A DNA stretch of 64,000 nt, taken from the NCBI GenBank assembly GCA_930367215.1, contig OV884056.1, forward strand, positions 46,066,308-46,130,307, given 5' to 3'. Of this stretch, positions 34,758 through 46,833 are shown piece by piece; position 1 is the first letter of the stretch; each line of letters begins with the position of its first letter. The DNA comes from Pollenia angustigena. Lineage: Eukaryota > Arthropoda > Insecta > Diptera > Polleniidae. Under the pieces are notes generated by a model. That model did not search any database, was not told the origin of the DNA, and saw only the letters and a list, made by a program, of their open reading frames with translations. A program made the translations under genes and the position numbers.

Positions 34758-35636
34758 ATGGGTGATTTTGTAGCTATTATCTTTTTGGCAACACTGGTTT
34801 AAACAGCTGACTCACGTTTCGTGTTTTGTTTCACTGTCAAACATCTTCAGTTTGGTCTATAATTTAACCATGAATCGTTTTACAAACGAACACCGCTTGC
34901 AAATTATTGAATTTTATTATCAAAATGCGTGCTCTGTTAAGAAAGTTCATCGCGCGCTTCTTCTATTTTATGGTCAGTTTAATCGACCCATTGAAGCGGC
35001 TATTCGGGCTATTGTGACTAAATTTCGCACCAAATTTACATTGTTGGACATTAAACCACCAACACGCTTACGTAGAGTGCGAAGTGAAGAAAATATCGCA
35101 GCTGTATCGGCCAGTGTTAATGATGACCATCAATGATGCTAATCGTAACGTAACTGTGAATGGTGAGCGCTACCGTGGGATGATATCCAACTTTTTTTTG
35201 CACAAAATGTAAGAGCTTGCCTCGCATTAACAATGAACTTGGACTTATTGAGAGGCGAGTTCGGTGAACATTTTATTATACGTTCGGGACCGGTCAATTG
35301 GCCGCCTAGATCGTGCGATTTAACGCCTTTAGACTATTTTTTGTGGGGCTATGTTAAAGCTCATGTCTACACACACATGCCCGCTTCAATTGACGCATTG
35401 GAAGACAACATAGAAGCATTTATTTATGAGATACCGGCCGAAGTGTTGGAAAGAGTATGCCAAAATTGGACTAAGCGGATGGACCATTTGAGGCGCAATC
35501 ACGGTCAACATTTGCATGAAATAATCTTCAAACATTAAATTATATGGACCGTACTATCGATTCAAATAAAGATTTCATGCATTTTTCTGAATTTTATGTG
35601 TTTTTTTAACTTTCCTATAGCTCTTAAAAAATCACA
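34758..35636 (+). mobile_element. internally deleted mariner-type element
   Basis: Imperfect terminal repeats, GGGTGATTTTGTAGCTAT and complement of TGTGATTTTTTAAGAGCTAT, with TA outside both ends (34756-34757, 35637-35638). It carries the two halves of a transposase gene described separately. Confidence 0.7.
34870..35538 (+). pseudogene. mariner-type transposase, middle third deleted
   Basis: From the ATG at 34870 the frame runs MNRFTNEHRLQIIEFYYQ and through a helix-turn-helix DNA-binding region (VKKVHRALLLFYGQFNRP) to SEENIAAVSASVNDD, then breaks at 35136. A second segment resumes near VNGERYRGMISNFF and the 35233-35538 frame gives RSGPVNWPPRSCDLTPLDYF, LWGYVKAHVY and ends HLHEIIFKH. Missing are the block with the first catalytic Asp (SDEAHF in relatives) and the one with the second (FQQDGAT), about 130 residues. 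The third-Asp region is intact. This is a different subfamily from the copies at 48600 and 61260, and closer to the fossil at 28893. It cannot encode an active enzyme. Confidence 0.8.
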
Positions 35637-35929
35637 TAGGCCTATTGCTGCGTGTATTTATATTGACGATACGTCCCAGTTGGCCACGTCTCTAAGACAT
35701 CCTCGAAGACGGATGCACGATAATGTTAATTCCTGCTCGACATATGAGGGACAGCGGGAACAAATCGTCAACGACATTTTCGAACAAGTGTCGCGAAAAT
35801 CGTGTACGACACAAAGAAAGACAATTTCGCCCACATGTATGACAATGTCGTTTATTTCGACGTCCACGACAAAAATTATTATATCAAAAGTTATTATATG
35901 GTTATCTATTTCAGACAGTTTTTAGTATA
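35637..35929. other. unassigned, GTCGTC-rich
   Basis: Contains ATTGACGATACGTCCC, CGTCAACGACATTTTCG and similar CGAC words that also appear at 36815-37050, across the pogo-like element. It may be one half of an interrupted repeat. Confidence 0.3.
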
Positions 35930-36531
35930 CAGGTAACCCTCCTACAACACGGTAGATAGGTTCCTAGAAAACGCCGTGTTGTAGGAAAACGTGTTATATG
36001 AGGCTAGGAGACAGTGCAAAATATAAATATTTTTTTAATAAAATATTTTTTTTATATTTTATATAAAATCAATTTATTCCCAACACCGTTGTTAACACTT
36101 GAGACTGTATGTATACTAAATGATCTGTGTTTCAATCGAAGCTCGATGTAAGATACTTCGGGTATTCCCCAATTTTATTTTCGGTGGATGCGAAAATTGT
36201 GTAGACACACATACACTTTGCTGAACCACCGAAATCTAACTAACCCCCATTTTCACCAAGTTCCGGTTAGCAATATGTTTTGACAGCTATAACCGATAGT
36301 TAATTATAACCGCACTTGGTGAAAATGGCCGTAAATCGTAACAGGGATGCAAAAATTAGTACTTTTGTACTATTTTGGTACAATTAAAACAACTCAATCA
36401 TGATAAAGTTGCAATTCCATTTTATCGTGTTAAAATGAAACCGTGTTGTAGATGAGGAGATTTCCGCAAAGTTTTTTTCGTGTAAGATCGAAATCGTTTT
36501 GTAGGAAGCCGTCTTGTAGGAGGGTTACCTG
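35930..36531. mobile_element. 602-bp pogo/Tigger-like non-autonomous element
   Basis: Ends CAGGTAACCCTCCTACAACA and complement of CAGGTAACCCTCCTACAAGA, with TA on both sides (35928-35929, 36532-36533). Subterminal GGTTCCTAGAAAACGCCGTG and repeats of TGTTGTAGG follow the Tigger style of terminal region. Holds a nested 88-bp MITE. Confidence 0.75.
36244..36331. mobile_element. 88-bp MITE, PIF/Harbinger-like, nested
   Basis: Arms CCCCATTTTCACCAAG and complement of GGCCATTTTCACCAAG. TAA at 36241-36243 and 36332-36334. Confidence 0.75.
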
Positions 36532-36814
36532 TAGTTGGAATTTTAATTTCTGTTATACGTATTATATTCGACTCCTATAAGCAATCCTAAAGTTGACAGT
36601 GAAGTATTAACTGCATGTAATCCATTTTCCAGCCCGCTAATAACTTCATCAGCATTTTCGGTTTTACTGTTCAGTGGGGTAATTCTGTAACTTTTTAACT
36701 TTTTTTTTTGTAATTTTTTGTAGGTATTTAAATCAACAATTAAAAAAAAAGAATGTGAGAATTTTAAGAAAACCAAGCAAGTGATTGAAAAGCATTAAAG
36801 AAAACTTTGTCGTC

Positions 36815-37050
36815 AATCGCTTTTATACAAGACAGCTTATAAGACAGTGTCGCTCATACTGTCCCACAAAGAGTTTAATAGAGGACAACTTATAAGACAA
36901 AGTCGTTCATACTGTCCCATATAAAGCTAAATAGAAGACAACGTCGCTCAAACTGTCGTGCACGACGATTTCCTGTAAATTGTCTTCTAGAAAACCTAAA
37001 CAACAGGGGACAAGTCGTTCATACATCATTGACGATGATGTCGTCAACGG
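36815..37050. repeat. tandem repeat of GTCGCTCATACTGTCCCA
   Basis: At least three imperfect units about 62 bp apart (near 36847, 36910, 36952), each following AAGACA and preceding an A-rich spacer. Confidence 0.6.
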
Positions 37051-37059
37051 CAAACTGGG

Positions 37060-38745
37060 GTAACTGTAACAGACTCACACAGCAAAACAAGGAATTTATT
37101 GCAAGCGAAATTTTCGGAATAAATAATTTCACGAAATTAAGAAGCATTTAAGACTTAACGCCTTAAGATTATTTCATTGGGCCATTGGATGGATCTTATT
37201 CAATGTATGTATATCAAAATCAATTTTAGGCTTTACACATTTCAAATGTATCTCACTTTTTCTCACTTTTCGAAAGGCGATCGAATATTTTGTTTTAAAT
37301 CTTTTCGATGCGAGAAGTTCTCACCAAAGTTAAAGTGGGATACACATTAGCGAACTTTAGTGACAGTCAAGAAAATAAGCGGTTGCACTATCGAGCAAGC
37401 GAAAATTTGAGCAAAAATTTCATTCATGTTCGATAATCTGCACCCTGTGTTATAAAATTAATTTCTACATTTAGCTTGAACTCTATTATTATATAAAACA
37501 TGTATGTATTGTTATTTATTTCTTAGCATTTTTTGTACATTGCATATTGTAATTTTTATTTGCATAATTTTATATAGAAGTTTACTATTTAGTAAGTAGC
37601 TTTAATTAACTGCATAAGGCCCTATAGGCTCGGTTATGTAAATGAAGAATTAATAAAAAAAAAAAAAAAAAAAAAAACATTTAATATTGAACTCTCTTAA
37701 TATTCGCAAAAAGTTTTTTAACTAAAAAAAAATAAAATTAATTAGTTTGATAAATTGTTGCAATTTTCCAGTGGCTTACTTTCCCCTTTTAATAAAAAAA
37801 TTAGCAATCAAATGAACTGCCAAAAACGAAGAAAGAAAAAACAAGTAACAAATTTCAAATCATTTGATTTTAAATAATTTTTTTCTTATTTAGATGGCTG
37901 GCGAAGAAACACGAAAAAAATAATAATAAAATAGTTTTAAGCGATTTATGTTTTTTTAATTAACCTCACAATTTGTTACGTTACTCATACAACAACAAAA
38001 CACACGAAACATTAAAGGAATCAGAAACAGAAACAGACAGACAGACAGACAGACACAAAGATGCTAAGCATTCATAAAGATACAAACAAATCATAAAGAT
38101 ACTTAGAGATACTATTTTGTATTTATGCTCGTAGTCTAACTTTTGCCAGATAAAATTTTCTATTTCATACAAATTCGAATGAATATGAAAATTTTACACT
38201 TTATTTTGATAGAAAAAAAATGTATTCGTATTTATTTTTTTGTCTTGTTCATTTATTGATGTTCGTATCAATGTGGACTGCATCCACACGCTGTATTTCT
38301 AGTGTTACTTCTAGATGCTTGAAAGGTGTGGTGTGGGGTCATCTTATAAATGCGTAACGAATCATAAGAGCTCACATTTCTACTTTTTTCTGCTTTTCGA
38401 TCTATGATTTGTTTTTTTATATTCTATTTTTTGTTTTGTTTCTTTATTTTAGATGAAATTTTTTTTTGTATTTTTTGTTTTATTCATTTGATTCCTTTAT
38501 CAATGTTTTATAACCAGCAAATTATGATTTATTATTTAGAAGTTATTTGAATTTTACAGTTTTTTTTTTTTTGTAATTTTGATTTTTGTCGGTGTCTCTG
38601 TTTAAACGTTCTTTGGGTTGAACGGGTAGTTGATTTTGGAATTGAAAGTTTAGTGCACCCTACGTAAGTCGATAGAAAAGTTTAAGCGATTATGGTTTGA
38701 GTTAAACGAAGATTTCTAGAAATTGTTTTAAACCAGGTATTGTCA
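37060..38745. other. AT-rich, no gene seen
   Basis: A 23-base A run near 37655, a (CAGA)n microsatellite at 38034-38055, and no coding signal. Confidence 0.4.
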
Positions 38746-38753
38746 TCCACAAA

Positions 38754-39397
38754 CAGGGTTGTCAGATTTGTTTGAGCTCTATCGCCAAACCGGATGTCAG
38801 ATATCGCCAAAAATCGCCAAACGTCAATTTGGTTCAGTTTTTGTAATTTTTTTTTTTTTTTTTTTAATTAAATTTTGCTTACAAAAAACGCTAATATAAT
38901 ATGTGAGTCAAAAATCGCCAAAAACTGAGAAAAAATACAAAAAATTCGCCGAAAGTAAATTTTGTTTTGTTTCTGTAATTTTTTTTTTTAAATAACATAA
39001 AATGGAGATCGTATAAGTATTCAGTTAAAAAAGCTTAAATTAAGTACACAAGTCTATAAGATCGTACTCTTCAGCCTCACTGATTTCATTACTGGAGTTT
39101 TGACATGCATACATACTAATAGAATTAAATAGTAACTGAACATAAAATTCACTTAAACTGAAAACAAAATAAAAATCATGTGGAAAAAAGTTGCAAGTAT
39201 TTTTTATATTAGTAATGATAACAAAAAATTACAAGCTGTTAAACAAAATAATATAAATGGTAAAAATAGCCAAGTTAATCGCCAGTTATATCAGAAATCG
39301 TCACAAAAGTCGCCATTCGCCAAATGGGAAATCCCATCGCCAAACACGTTTCAAAATCGCCACGTTTGGCGAGAAATCGCCATATCTGACAGCCCTG
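38754..39397. mobile_element. 644-bp hAT element with perfect 8-bp duplication
   Basis: Ends CAGGGTTGTCAGATTTG and complement of CAGGGCTGTCAGATATG. TCCACAAA at 38746-38753 and 39398-39405. Many internal copies of ATCGCCAAA in direct and inverted order. The 39178-39417 open frame is made of these repeats. Confidence 0.85.
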
Positions 39398-39758
39398 TCC
39401 ACAAATCATCGTTGTAGCTCTCCAGTCTTATAATTTTAATTTTTTATTAAATTTTGAAGAGAATATATTCGTCTTTTCGCAATGAGGAAGCGCAAAGCTA
39501 ATTCATTCGATATAAATCGAAATAACAATACATTTTAAATAAAAGTTTGGATTGATGTCGAATGCCGTAATCGCGTTCCAGACTTAAATTAGCTTAAAGA
39601 ACGACTAGGACTACTCCTGTCTGCTCAGCGCTATTTAGATGGAACAATCAGAAATTAATATTTCACTGCATTCTCTTCATACAAGCTACGAAGCCACTTA
39701 GTTCATAGTGACCCCTGAATGTGCATTGAAACGGTTGGTCTGTAAATATTCCGTCTTA

Positions 39759-39935
39759 AAGCTCAGTTAGCCGGGAGTAACAGAAACGTTGCAAATCAGC
39801 TGCTTCATATTGTTGCATGTAAAGCAAGTAGAACGATTATAGTTAGCAGTAAGATGTTACTTCTTAATCTGTAAGAAATGGATTGGTCTTACTTTTTTAC
39901 GGTAAGGTTACTGTTGCTCTCGGCTAACTGACCCT
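39759..39935. mobile_element. 177-bp MITE, PIF/Harbinger-like
   Basis: Arms CTCAGTTAGCCGGGAG and complement of GTCAGTTAGCCGAGAG, both followed by AACAG. TTA at 39756-39758 and 39936-39938. Confidence 0.7.
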
Positions 39936-39938
39936 TTA

Positions 39939-40070
39939 TGGTGTGTGTCGTTGTCATACACGACTGTGTCATTTTTTCTAACAGATTAGAGTGCAACACA
40001 ACCTGTGTTCTTTAATCTACTACAAAAAAGACACAGCCGTTTACGAACACGACAACCACAATAAGGCTGA
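39939..40070. mobile_element. ~130-bp hairpin MITE abutting the previous one
   Basis: Arms GTCGTTGTCATACACGACTG and complement of TTGTCGTGTTCGTAAACGGC, each followed by TGTGTC. Exact ends and target duplication unresolved. Confidence 0.5.
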
Positions 40071-40079
40071 TTGTATTCG

Positions 40080-41049
40080 TCATAGTCTGTAAGAACTTTA
40101 AGCGATAGTTGGCCCGCGCTTGTGACAGATTCTTTTGAATACCCGTTTAACAATCGTATTTTGTCATGAAAATCTTTAAGGGCTAAAATACTAGAGCTGC
40201 AGTAAGTGAAATGAAAGTTAATGGTCTTACTATTAAAGTTTCTCTCAATTTAAGCGAGGTAAGAAGTTGAAAACAGTGTTTGAAACAGGGTGATTCTTGG
40301 AAACCAGGTACTTCGAACACTCCTCAGAATAAGAATAGAATCTTCTTATATTATTACTCCAACGAATGCCCTATAAGGACTTGATTTTGCTCCGTAAAGA
40401 TATCCCGCTCTGTAACTATTTCACAGAAGCGGCCTTTGTAGTTGACGTTAGATAGTTCTGGATCCCTAGCTCGGTGTCCAAAATAAGCACCCTTTGGGCA
40501 CGCGAAGGCAAATACACAAAATTATCTCTTTGAATAAAAAAAAAAATATTTTTTATTTGAACTTTAAAAAATCCAAAACTAAAAATCTCTCAAGAGCAGA
40601 TATAAAAACAATTGGCTAAAAGTACTGTAAGCGCTTATTTTGACGAAAATTTCTTCACACCTTTTTTAAAAATATTTCTTTTGGGGCGTTCGGAATTAAA
40701 TATATTTTCAAGAGTTCCAGGAAAAAAAAAATTGTGGAATGAATACCCCGCCCTAGACAATTCTGCACTGACATTACCAGTAAACCAATCAATAGTATCA
40801 ATTTAATGTTTATTGATATAAACAAAATTTTATGCAGTAATTTTGTTGATATAAGTAAACGTTTAATTCCCTTTAATTAATTTTTACTGAAAACTGATTT
40901 TATTTTAGAATAATGGTTTCATTGAAAAAAAAAAATTGGCGAGAATTTATGTGCACTGGACTTAGCCGATGGCTAAATTATTGTTTTTACCAAGTATTAA
41001 GAGCGCAGACATAAAGCAGATGCCCATGATAAACGTAAGCACATCTGCA
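40080..41049. other. no gene seen
   Basis: Contains a degenerate right end of the AAACGTTTAATT MITE family at about 40850-40950 (AGTAAACGTTTAATT, AAACTGATTTTATTTTAG). Otherwise unassigned. Confidence 0.35.
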
Positions 41050-41756
41050 CCCATATTCTGTAACTATAGTAAAAACTTCTCGCATCCTAAAGATGTGACA
41101 AGTTTCTCTAAAAGTGAGAAAAAAAGAGTGTCTGTAACTCAAGTCGAAAACTATCAAAAGAGATTACGTCGTTACGTTATAAATGTCATAATATTGTACT
41201 TGAAGCCGATGCGACATTGCAGACGTTGAGAACGGCTGTAACACATATAGTTGACGGCGACCAAAATTTAAAATTTTTCAGCGACGGCGGCGAAAATAGA
41301 ACCGTCGGCTATACTAAATAATAAAGTAAACTGCGACTTTAATGTTTGTTGTTTGAAAACGAGTTTTGAAAACATTCGTATATTTTATAAAAATGTTAAA
41401 AGCAAAATAATTAAACAATAAAAAAAATGTGCCAAGAACAAAATATATTTATTATTATTCTTTGTATTTTGCATTTTTAATTGTGTTTTAGTGTTAAAAT
41501 TTTTTCTCCCCCCGTTTTTATTCGTGAGTTTATTAGACAGTTTAAAGCGCAAACTTTTCTCACCAAAATGTTACAGACACACTTTCTCTGCTAATTGGCG
41601 AGTAATTTCCTTACGTGACAGCTAGTACTCGCCAAAAAATGTTACAGACGCAGTTTAGTGAGAAAAACAGCTGTTTGTTTGAATTTATGGCATTTTTGTT
41701 TCATTTCACAAATTTCAATCGAAAAGTTTCTCGACGCGAGAGTTACAGAACATGGG
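41050..41756. mobile_element. 707-bp inverted-repeat element, CCCATATTCTGTAACT ends
   Basis: Ends CCCATATTCTGTAACT and complement of CCCATGTTCTGTAACT, each followed by CTCGC and AAACTT words. Internal AATGTTACAGACRC occurs twice (41567, 41637). Target duplication not seen. Related GATGCGAGAAGTTCTC words occur at 37309. Confidence 0.6.
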
Positions 41757-42455
41757 AACTGATTAGTGAAAAGCAAAGTTTTCTTTAAAAATTAAATTTT
41801 TTATTTCCTCCATGAAAAGAAAGTAATGAAAAAACTAACCCAATGTAGGGCATTTCCAAGTTTTAGTGTAATCCATTTTTAAATCTTATCTTACTCAAAA
41901 CAGCTTTAGTTCTATGAACATTTTACTTTAATTATGTATATCCATAAAAAATCTAAAAATCTGTTCGTTAATTTGATAAGCATCAAATATTTTCGTTCGT
42001 TTTGTGTTCAGAGCAACGAAGGAAAGAAAACTGAAAAATTAAAAAGCAATGTACTCAATTAAATGTATCGTTTTAGTTTCGAACACGCAATTGTAATGTT
42101 TTATTATTAATTTTTCATGTTGCTGGTGTTGTTGTTTGTATTTCCTTTAAAGATTTTGTAGATTTATTTTGTCAGATAAATATGAATGGCAAAACACAGC
42201 CAAAACAAAACAAAAAAGATGGCACACGTTGATTTTATTGTCGAGATAAAGGTATCAATTTCCTAAAAGAAATAACAGTTTGGACAAAGAATTAAGCCAA
42301 GATTATAGCCAATAATGATGTTTTAGTTAACAAGTAGCATTTTGGCATGAATATGTTTTAAGATTAAATAAGATTTCTATCAGTTTTTTGTTGTAAAAAC
42401 AATAAATAATAATATTTTCTGGAGCAGTAACTAAATAGTTCGAAAAAAAACCGAG

Positions 42456-42790
42456 AGTGTTCGATTCGAACCAGACCAGAATGTTAGGGTCAGGTTCGGG
42501 AGAAATGTCAGTCAGAACTCATCTGACACACGCATTTCGAATGGTTTATTGTGATAATATGAAATTCTACCAAACAGGACTTCCACCGGAGAACCAACTC
42601 GAACTTCTAACGAAGTTCAAAATGCACTTCAGTTCAATGCCAAAGATATCGTACAACCCGTCAAAAGATGAGGGTCCCATTTTACCCAGTCGCCTTCTCG
42701 CCAATGTAGGACAGTGACAGATGAGGTGAACTTCGCCTTTCGCCTTCTTTCATCACCACAGCTGCGGCTGTAACGCTGTGTTGTGATAAC
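42456..42790 (-). pseudogene. non-LTR retrotransposon ORF2 C-terminal fragment
   Basis: Minus-strand translation gives EVHLICHCPTLARRRLGKMG, then SSFDGLYDIFGIELK, CILNFVRSSSWFSGG. This follows the Cys/His-knuckle region at the C-terminus of Jockey/R1-group LINE polyproteins (HLLCxCPxLxxRRLxxLG, then xFxxLxDI, then FIxSSxWF), by recollection of the family. Frameshifts lie upstream of this block. No other part of that element is next to it. The plus-strand open frame across it (42457-42717) is its shadow. Confidence 0.6.
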
Positions 42791-43780
42791 AGATGCCAAA
42801 AGTGATTATGTTTCTTCTTTCAGTCAGCGATAGTAGTGAAATTCAAACCAGAATCTTTTCTTCGAATTTTAAGAAACTATTGAATCTGTTATAAATTATT
42901 TAAAACTAATTTAAGTTCATTTTAAGGCCCTTTAATAAATCCCCTTTAATTTCACCTCAATGCATTAATAATTTCCTTTTTTTTCATTTGTTACAGTTTT
43001 GTACTAACATGAGTTTTAGATTGTGTTTTAAATGGTTTGACAAGTCAACGATTTATTTTAACAAGTTGGTAATAATTTTGCTTCATATCTAGTTTAATAC
43101 ACAAACATTTTAAAATAAAAAAAACCAATCCAAATGATTTCAATTAAATTTAAAATTAAAATCAATAACCACAAATCTAAAGTGAAGTTTTAACTAAAAA
43201 CATACACAAAACAATTAGTTGCAAGTTGCAACATACAAATAAACGCAACACACAAGCAAACAAATAGACAAGCGAGAATGTGTGTTCGCACACTGTGAGT
43301 CTCGAGATTAAGGAAATTATTAACTTGTTCTTTAAAACCTTTTCAGCTCCATTGGAAATGTTGTATTCAGTTTAAAAAATTTATTTCGGGAGAACTCTAG
43401 TAAGTCCCCAACAAACACGAAAGTTTGATTTAAAATTGAAAATAACTTCCCAAGTTGAATGGGGCTGATTTTCAGATCTCTGGTAACGCCAAATATCAGG
43501 GCGTGGTTCTAGTGATAGAGGGCTGTCATGGTGGCGGAATGTCTGGTTGAGAATGGAGAAGGCAATAGCTGATATATATTAGCTTTAGCCAAAATCATGG
43601 CAACGCGCCTTTTGTTTTCTCTCTTATTTACTACGTGTTGAGACCCAATGTAGGAATAAAGTTAATAGTATAGATTGCTTATCGCTATATACATGTAGGG
43701 GTGCAATCGGCAGGAATTGGTGCATGGGGTTGTGGGCCTGTCGAGTGTGATTAATAGTGGAGGATATCCGATATCGTGCG

Positions 43781-45300
43781 ATGCTTGAGAAAGTATAAAG
43801 ACTGGTAGCGTTGATTATTACGGGATAAATGCGTTCTTATTCCATGAAGACGCTATTTACATTGGTTAACTCAATCCCGTTGGAGATTACTGCTAGGCAG
43901 ATGACTCTCGTTACGTGCTCTGTATGAAAATGGCTTGATTAAATATTAATGAAGAATCTCATACACTTTAAATTTAGCTGAATGATACCTGGTATGCACC
44001 AAACATTTAAATGATAGAGCCCCTTGGGGTCCTATTGACTTCAATGGGTTCGGAGTTGTATCTTAGCACTAAACTGACTGTAACACGGGGGCTAGTTGCC
44101 CCTCGTTAGTGCAAGCACCGGTCTGACTGTTGGTGAGCCCTCCGTTAGTATACTTGACTTTGCGTCAGCTTTGCTTTTCTGATGGAAGGCTGTTCTTCAG
44201 CAAGTTGTTCACCATCATATGGGAAAGTGTCATTTCCAAGGCATGATCTCACAAAAGGGTTCAACGAAGAGCAGCCTTTCGGGACGAGGAGTTACTATCA
44301 GGGTCTTCTTGATGGCTGCGCGGGTGAGATGACGTTTAGTTGAGGACTGATCTTTGCCCTGCGGTAAAGTTCGGTTCGTGAAGGGATCCCTAGGTGTTGT
44401 TGCTATTCGACTAAAGCTGCTGGTTTTTTTCAAAAAAGCAGTGGAGGATAGATAGCTCAGGCTGCTAAACAAGGGGTGGCTGTATAATTTTTGGCGAATC
44501 ATACACTTAAATTGCTACTTGTGTGTGCAAATGATTCTTCACTTACAGGTGGGCATTTGGTAAGTGCTTAATATTAACACGCCAAGTGGTTGAAATCCAC
44601 CCTGAGTATAAAAGCTCAACCATAATGTGCTTAAGTTGGCTTAAGCAAATTTGTGAATACATGTAAATCACATGAGGCAATCCATATTGAACTTAAGGAA
44701 AATTTTTGTTAAGTTTTATGAAACTGTCATTCGTTAAGCAAAGTGCGAAGCAGGTCGCACAGTCCGTACGGAATCAATTGTTTTTTGATTTTGTTTTTGT
44801 TGTTTTTATACATTTGAGTGACTTTTTGTTGGTTTTTAACAGTAGGTTAAGCACGGCTATGCATATTATGGTTGGGCCTTAAGTCGCAAAACGGTACTCA
44901 CGTTAATCATGCGGGATACGATGAACAAACGGTTAACGGAAATAGGTTGTCTATTGAGATGCCATTCTTAGAACTGAGGATTCGAAGAAAGTATGGTTGG
45001 CGGAGATTTCTACATTGAGGAACTAGATACTTAGGTTCCCTTTCGTCTGTCAGTTGACTGCCTGCAGGCGGATATCTCTGCTTTAAGTCTGTTGGCATGC
45101 TCGCTAAAGTATTATCGCATATCGATGACTATATGTACATATATTTACAGATATGTAGTAAGGTTGCCATTGCAGCCCTGTGGATACCGGGGCATGCGAA
45201 CTGCCGGGATAACCAAATAGCAGATGAGATTGCCAAACGAGGTGTCATTCAAATGACATATTCTTCATTGATCAAATCGTTGGCTTTCTAATGGCTTTCT
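43781..45300 (+). pseudogene. decayed Jockey/R1-group LINE ORF2 (post-RT and RNase H parts)
   Basis: At 43781 one frame reads MLEKV-stop-RLVALIITG-stop-MRSYSMKTLFTLV, then IPLEITARQ. This follows the conserved LxxVQRxxxxxITGAMRTTP region after the RT domain of Jockey/R1-type elements. About 1.2 kb further on, DCLQADISAL (45054) and ALWIPGHANCRDNQIADEIA (45177-45236) follow the RNase H blocks, with the typical H...N..AD signature. Stops and shifts are frequent, and the spacer between the two parts (44000-45040) is longer than expected, implying an insertion. The element is dead. The 45097-45291 frame is the largest intact piece. Confidence 0.6.
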
Positions 45301-45727
45301 CTAAGTCAGTTGGGGTGGACTTGGTTGAATTTTGCAGTGACGTCTATTTAGTGAATGCTCTGTAGGATGGGCATTGGCGCTGGGTACCACATATGAACCA
45401 CTGAAGAGCCCTAGTGAGCAGTCTTCTTGATGGCGGCAAAGAGAACTTACCCTAACCTATCTTAAGAAATAGTGTATAGGAAAGTATTCAAAACGTAAAG
45501 TCAGAAACGATCTCTTGGCTCGAATCTTAGCAACTTTTAAAATTGTGCATCCTATTCCAACTTCAGTCAGTATAAACCATTTATTTCAATGTTTTCTACG
45601 AGTATGTTCATAATGAAATCGTATCAAATCGATTCAATTTTTTCAGTTTATTTTACAAAATCATATCATTACAAAATTGTCTATAATTTCCCCCCCTTCT
45701 TTTGAATCGTAAACACAATATGTTTAA

Positions 45728-45762
<35 letters not shown>

Positions 45763-46385
45763 TGTGTAGAAAAGTTTGTTTATACAACAAGTCCATGTAA
45801 GTACGATTTTCTATGAATTTGTATTTATTTATTCATCGTATATTTTAACCATATTTGTCTTAAGTTAATTTTTTTCACTCTTTTAGTCGATTTTCTTTTC
45901 AATATGATGGCATCCATGCTGATTGCAATGTAGCGTTAATTCGATTGCATTGGCTGAGTGATTTACGATTTTCAACAAAATTGTTGAAAGTTTGTGTGGC
46001 ACAAATTGTATATTTTTGCTAAGTCTTTTGGGTTTTTCTTCTGGGAGTTGTATATATATTGTAAGTATAGGATCTTGATAAGAATGTACTTTTAGAAATT
46101 TTAACAATTCAGTTTCTAAAACAAATTTGATTCGATTTCACTGACTTTTGAATTAAATTTAAATGAATTTGGTTCTGTAATTTATAGAAGAAGAAAATCT
46201 TTCGAAAGCTAGACAAACTGACTCTTATTTATTTATTTATTATTTTTTTTTTTTTTTTTTGCTATTCAAACCTGGTAACAATTAAAAAGGATTTGTCTCC
46301 AAAACCCGATTTATTTTAGAGAATTTTTAACCATCACAAAATAAAATTTTGTAATATCATTAAAAACTTAATTTAAGCAACTAAG
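45300..46385. other. no gene seen
   Basis: Tail of the decayed LINE to about 45465, then AT-rich sequence with the (TG)n tract. The frame at 45883-46107 has no recognisable similarity. Confidence 0.35.
45729..45769. repeat. (TG)n microsatellite
   Basis: About 19 TG units with one interruption, on the + strand. Confidence 0.9.
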
Positions 46386-46430
46386 AAAGTATAATCAGTC
46401 AAGCCCGACCATATGATACCTTACAAATTG
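46386..46430 (-). repeat. end fragment of the CATATGGTCGGGCTTGACCG repeat family
   Basis: On the minus strand it reads GGTATCATATGGTCGGGC, TTGACTGATTATACTTTC, the same as the end of the repeat at 50087-50603. Confidence 0.65.
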
Positions 46431-46804
46431 TTATTGCTATATCAAAGTAAGAGTAATTTTAACAGTTTTAGGTTTTCTTTGATTTTCAATTTTACACTTA
46501 CTCCCTGTTTACTAAAGGTACTTTAACACGACATGTATTTTGCAGATGTAAAATGTAAAATCCACATGTTATTGCACATGTCTGTCAAATATTACAAATG
46601 CAGACGGTTTATAATTTTCGTTCGTTTTTGGTTTCTTGTGAAAAAACCTAAAATCGTTCACAATAGCAAATAATAGATACATACAAATAATAGATATATG
46701 TATTAATATTCACTTTTAATTTTATTTCAGTAAAGTAAATATTGTATTTTTTAATAATATGTATATAAGGGTGGCACCGAAATTTTAACTTTCTATTTTC
46801 GCAA

Positions 46805-46819
46805 ATATATATATATATA
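46805..46819. repeat. (AT)n tract at the LINE 3' end
   Basis: Lies about 15 bp past the RT stop codon on the minus strand. It may be the simple-repeat tail of the LINE. Confidence 0.6.
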
Positions 46820-46833
46820 ATGTCCTGTGGTTC

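Noticed and set aside
39178..39417. 79-residue open frame
   Set aside because: Composed of the ATCGCCAAA repeats of the hAT element and running into its right terminus.
44230..44502. 90-residue minus-strand frame and others in 44000-45000
   Set aside because: No motif; probably insertion sequence or decayed LINE sequence between the two recognisable ORF2 parts.
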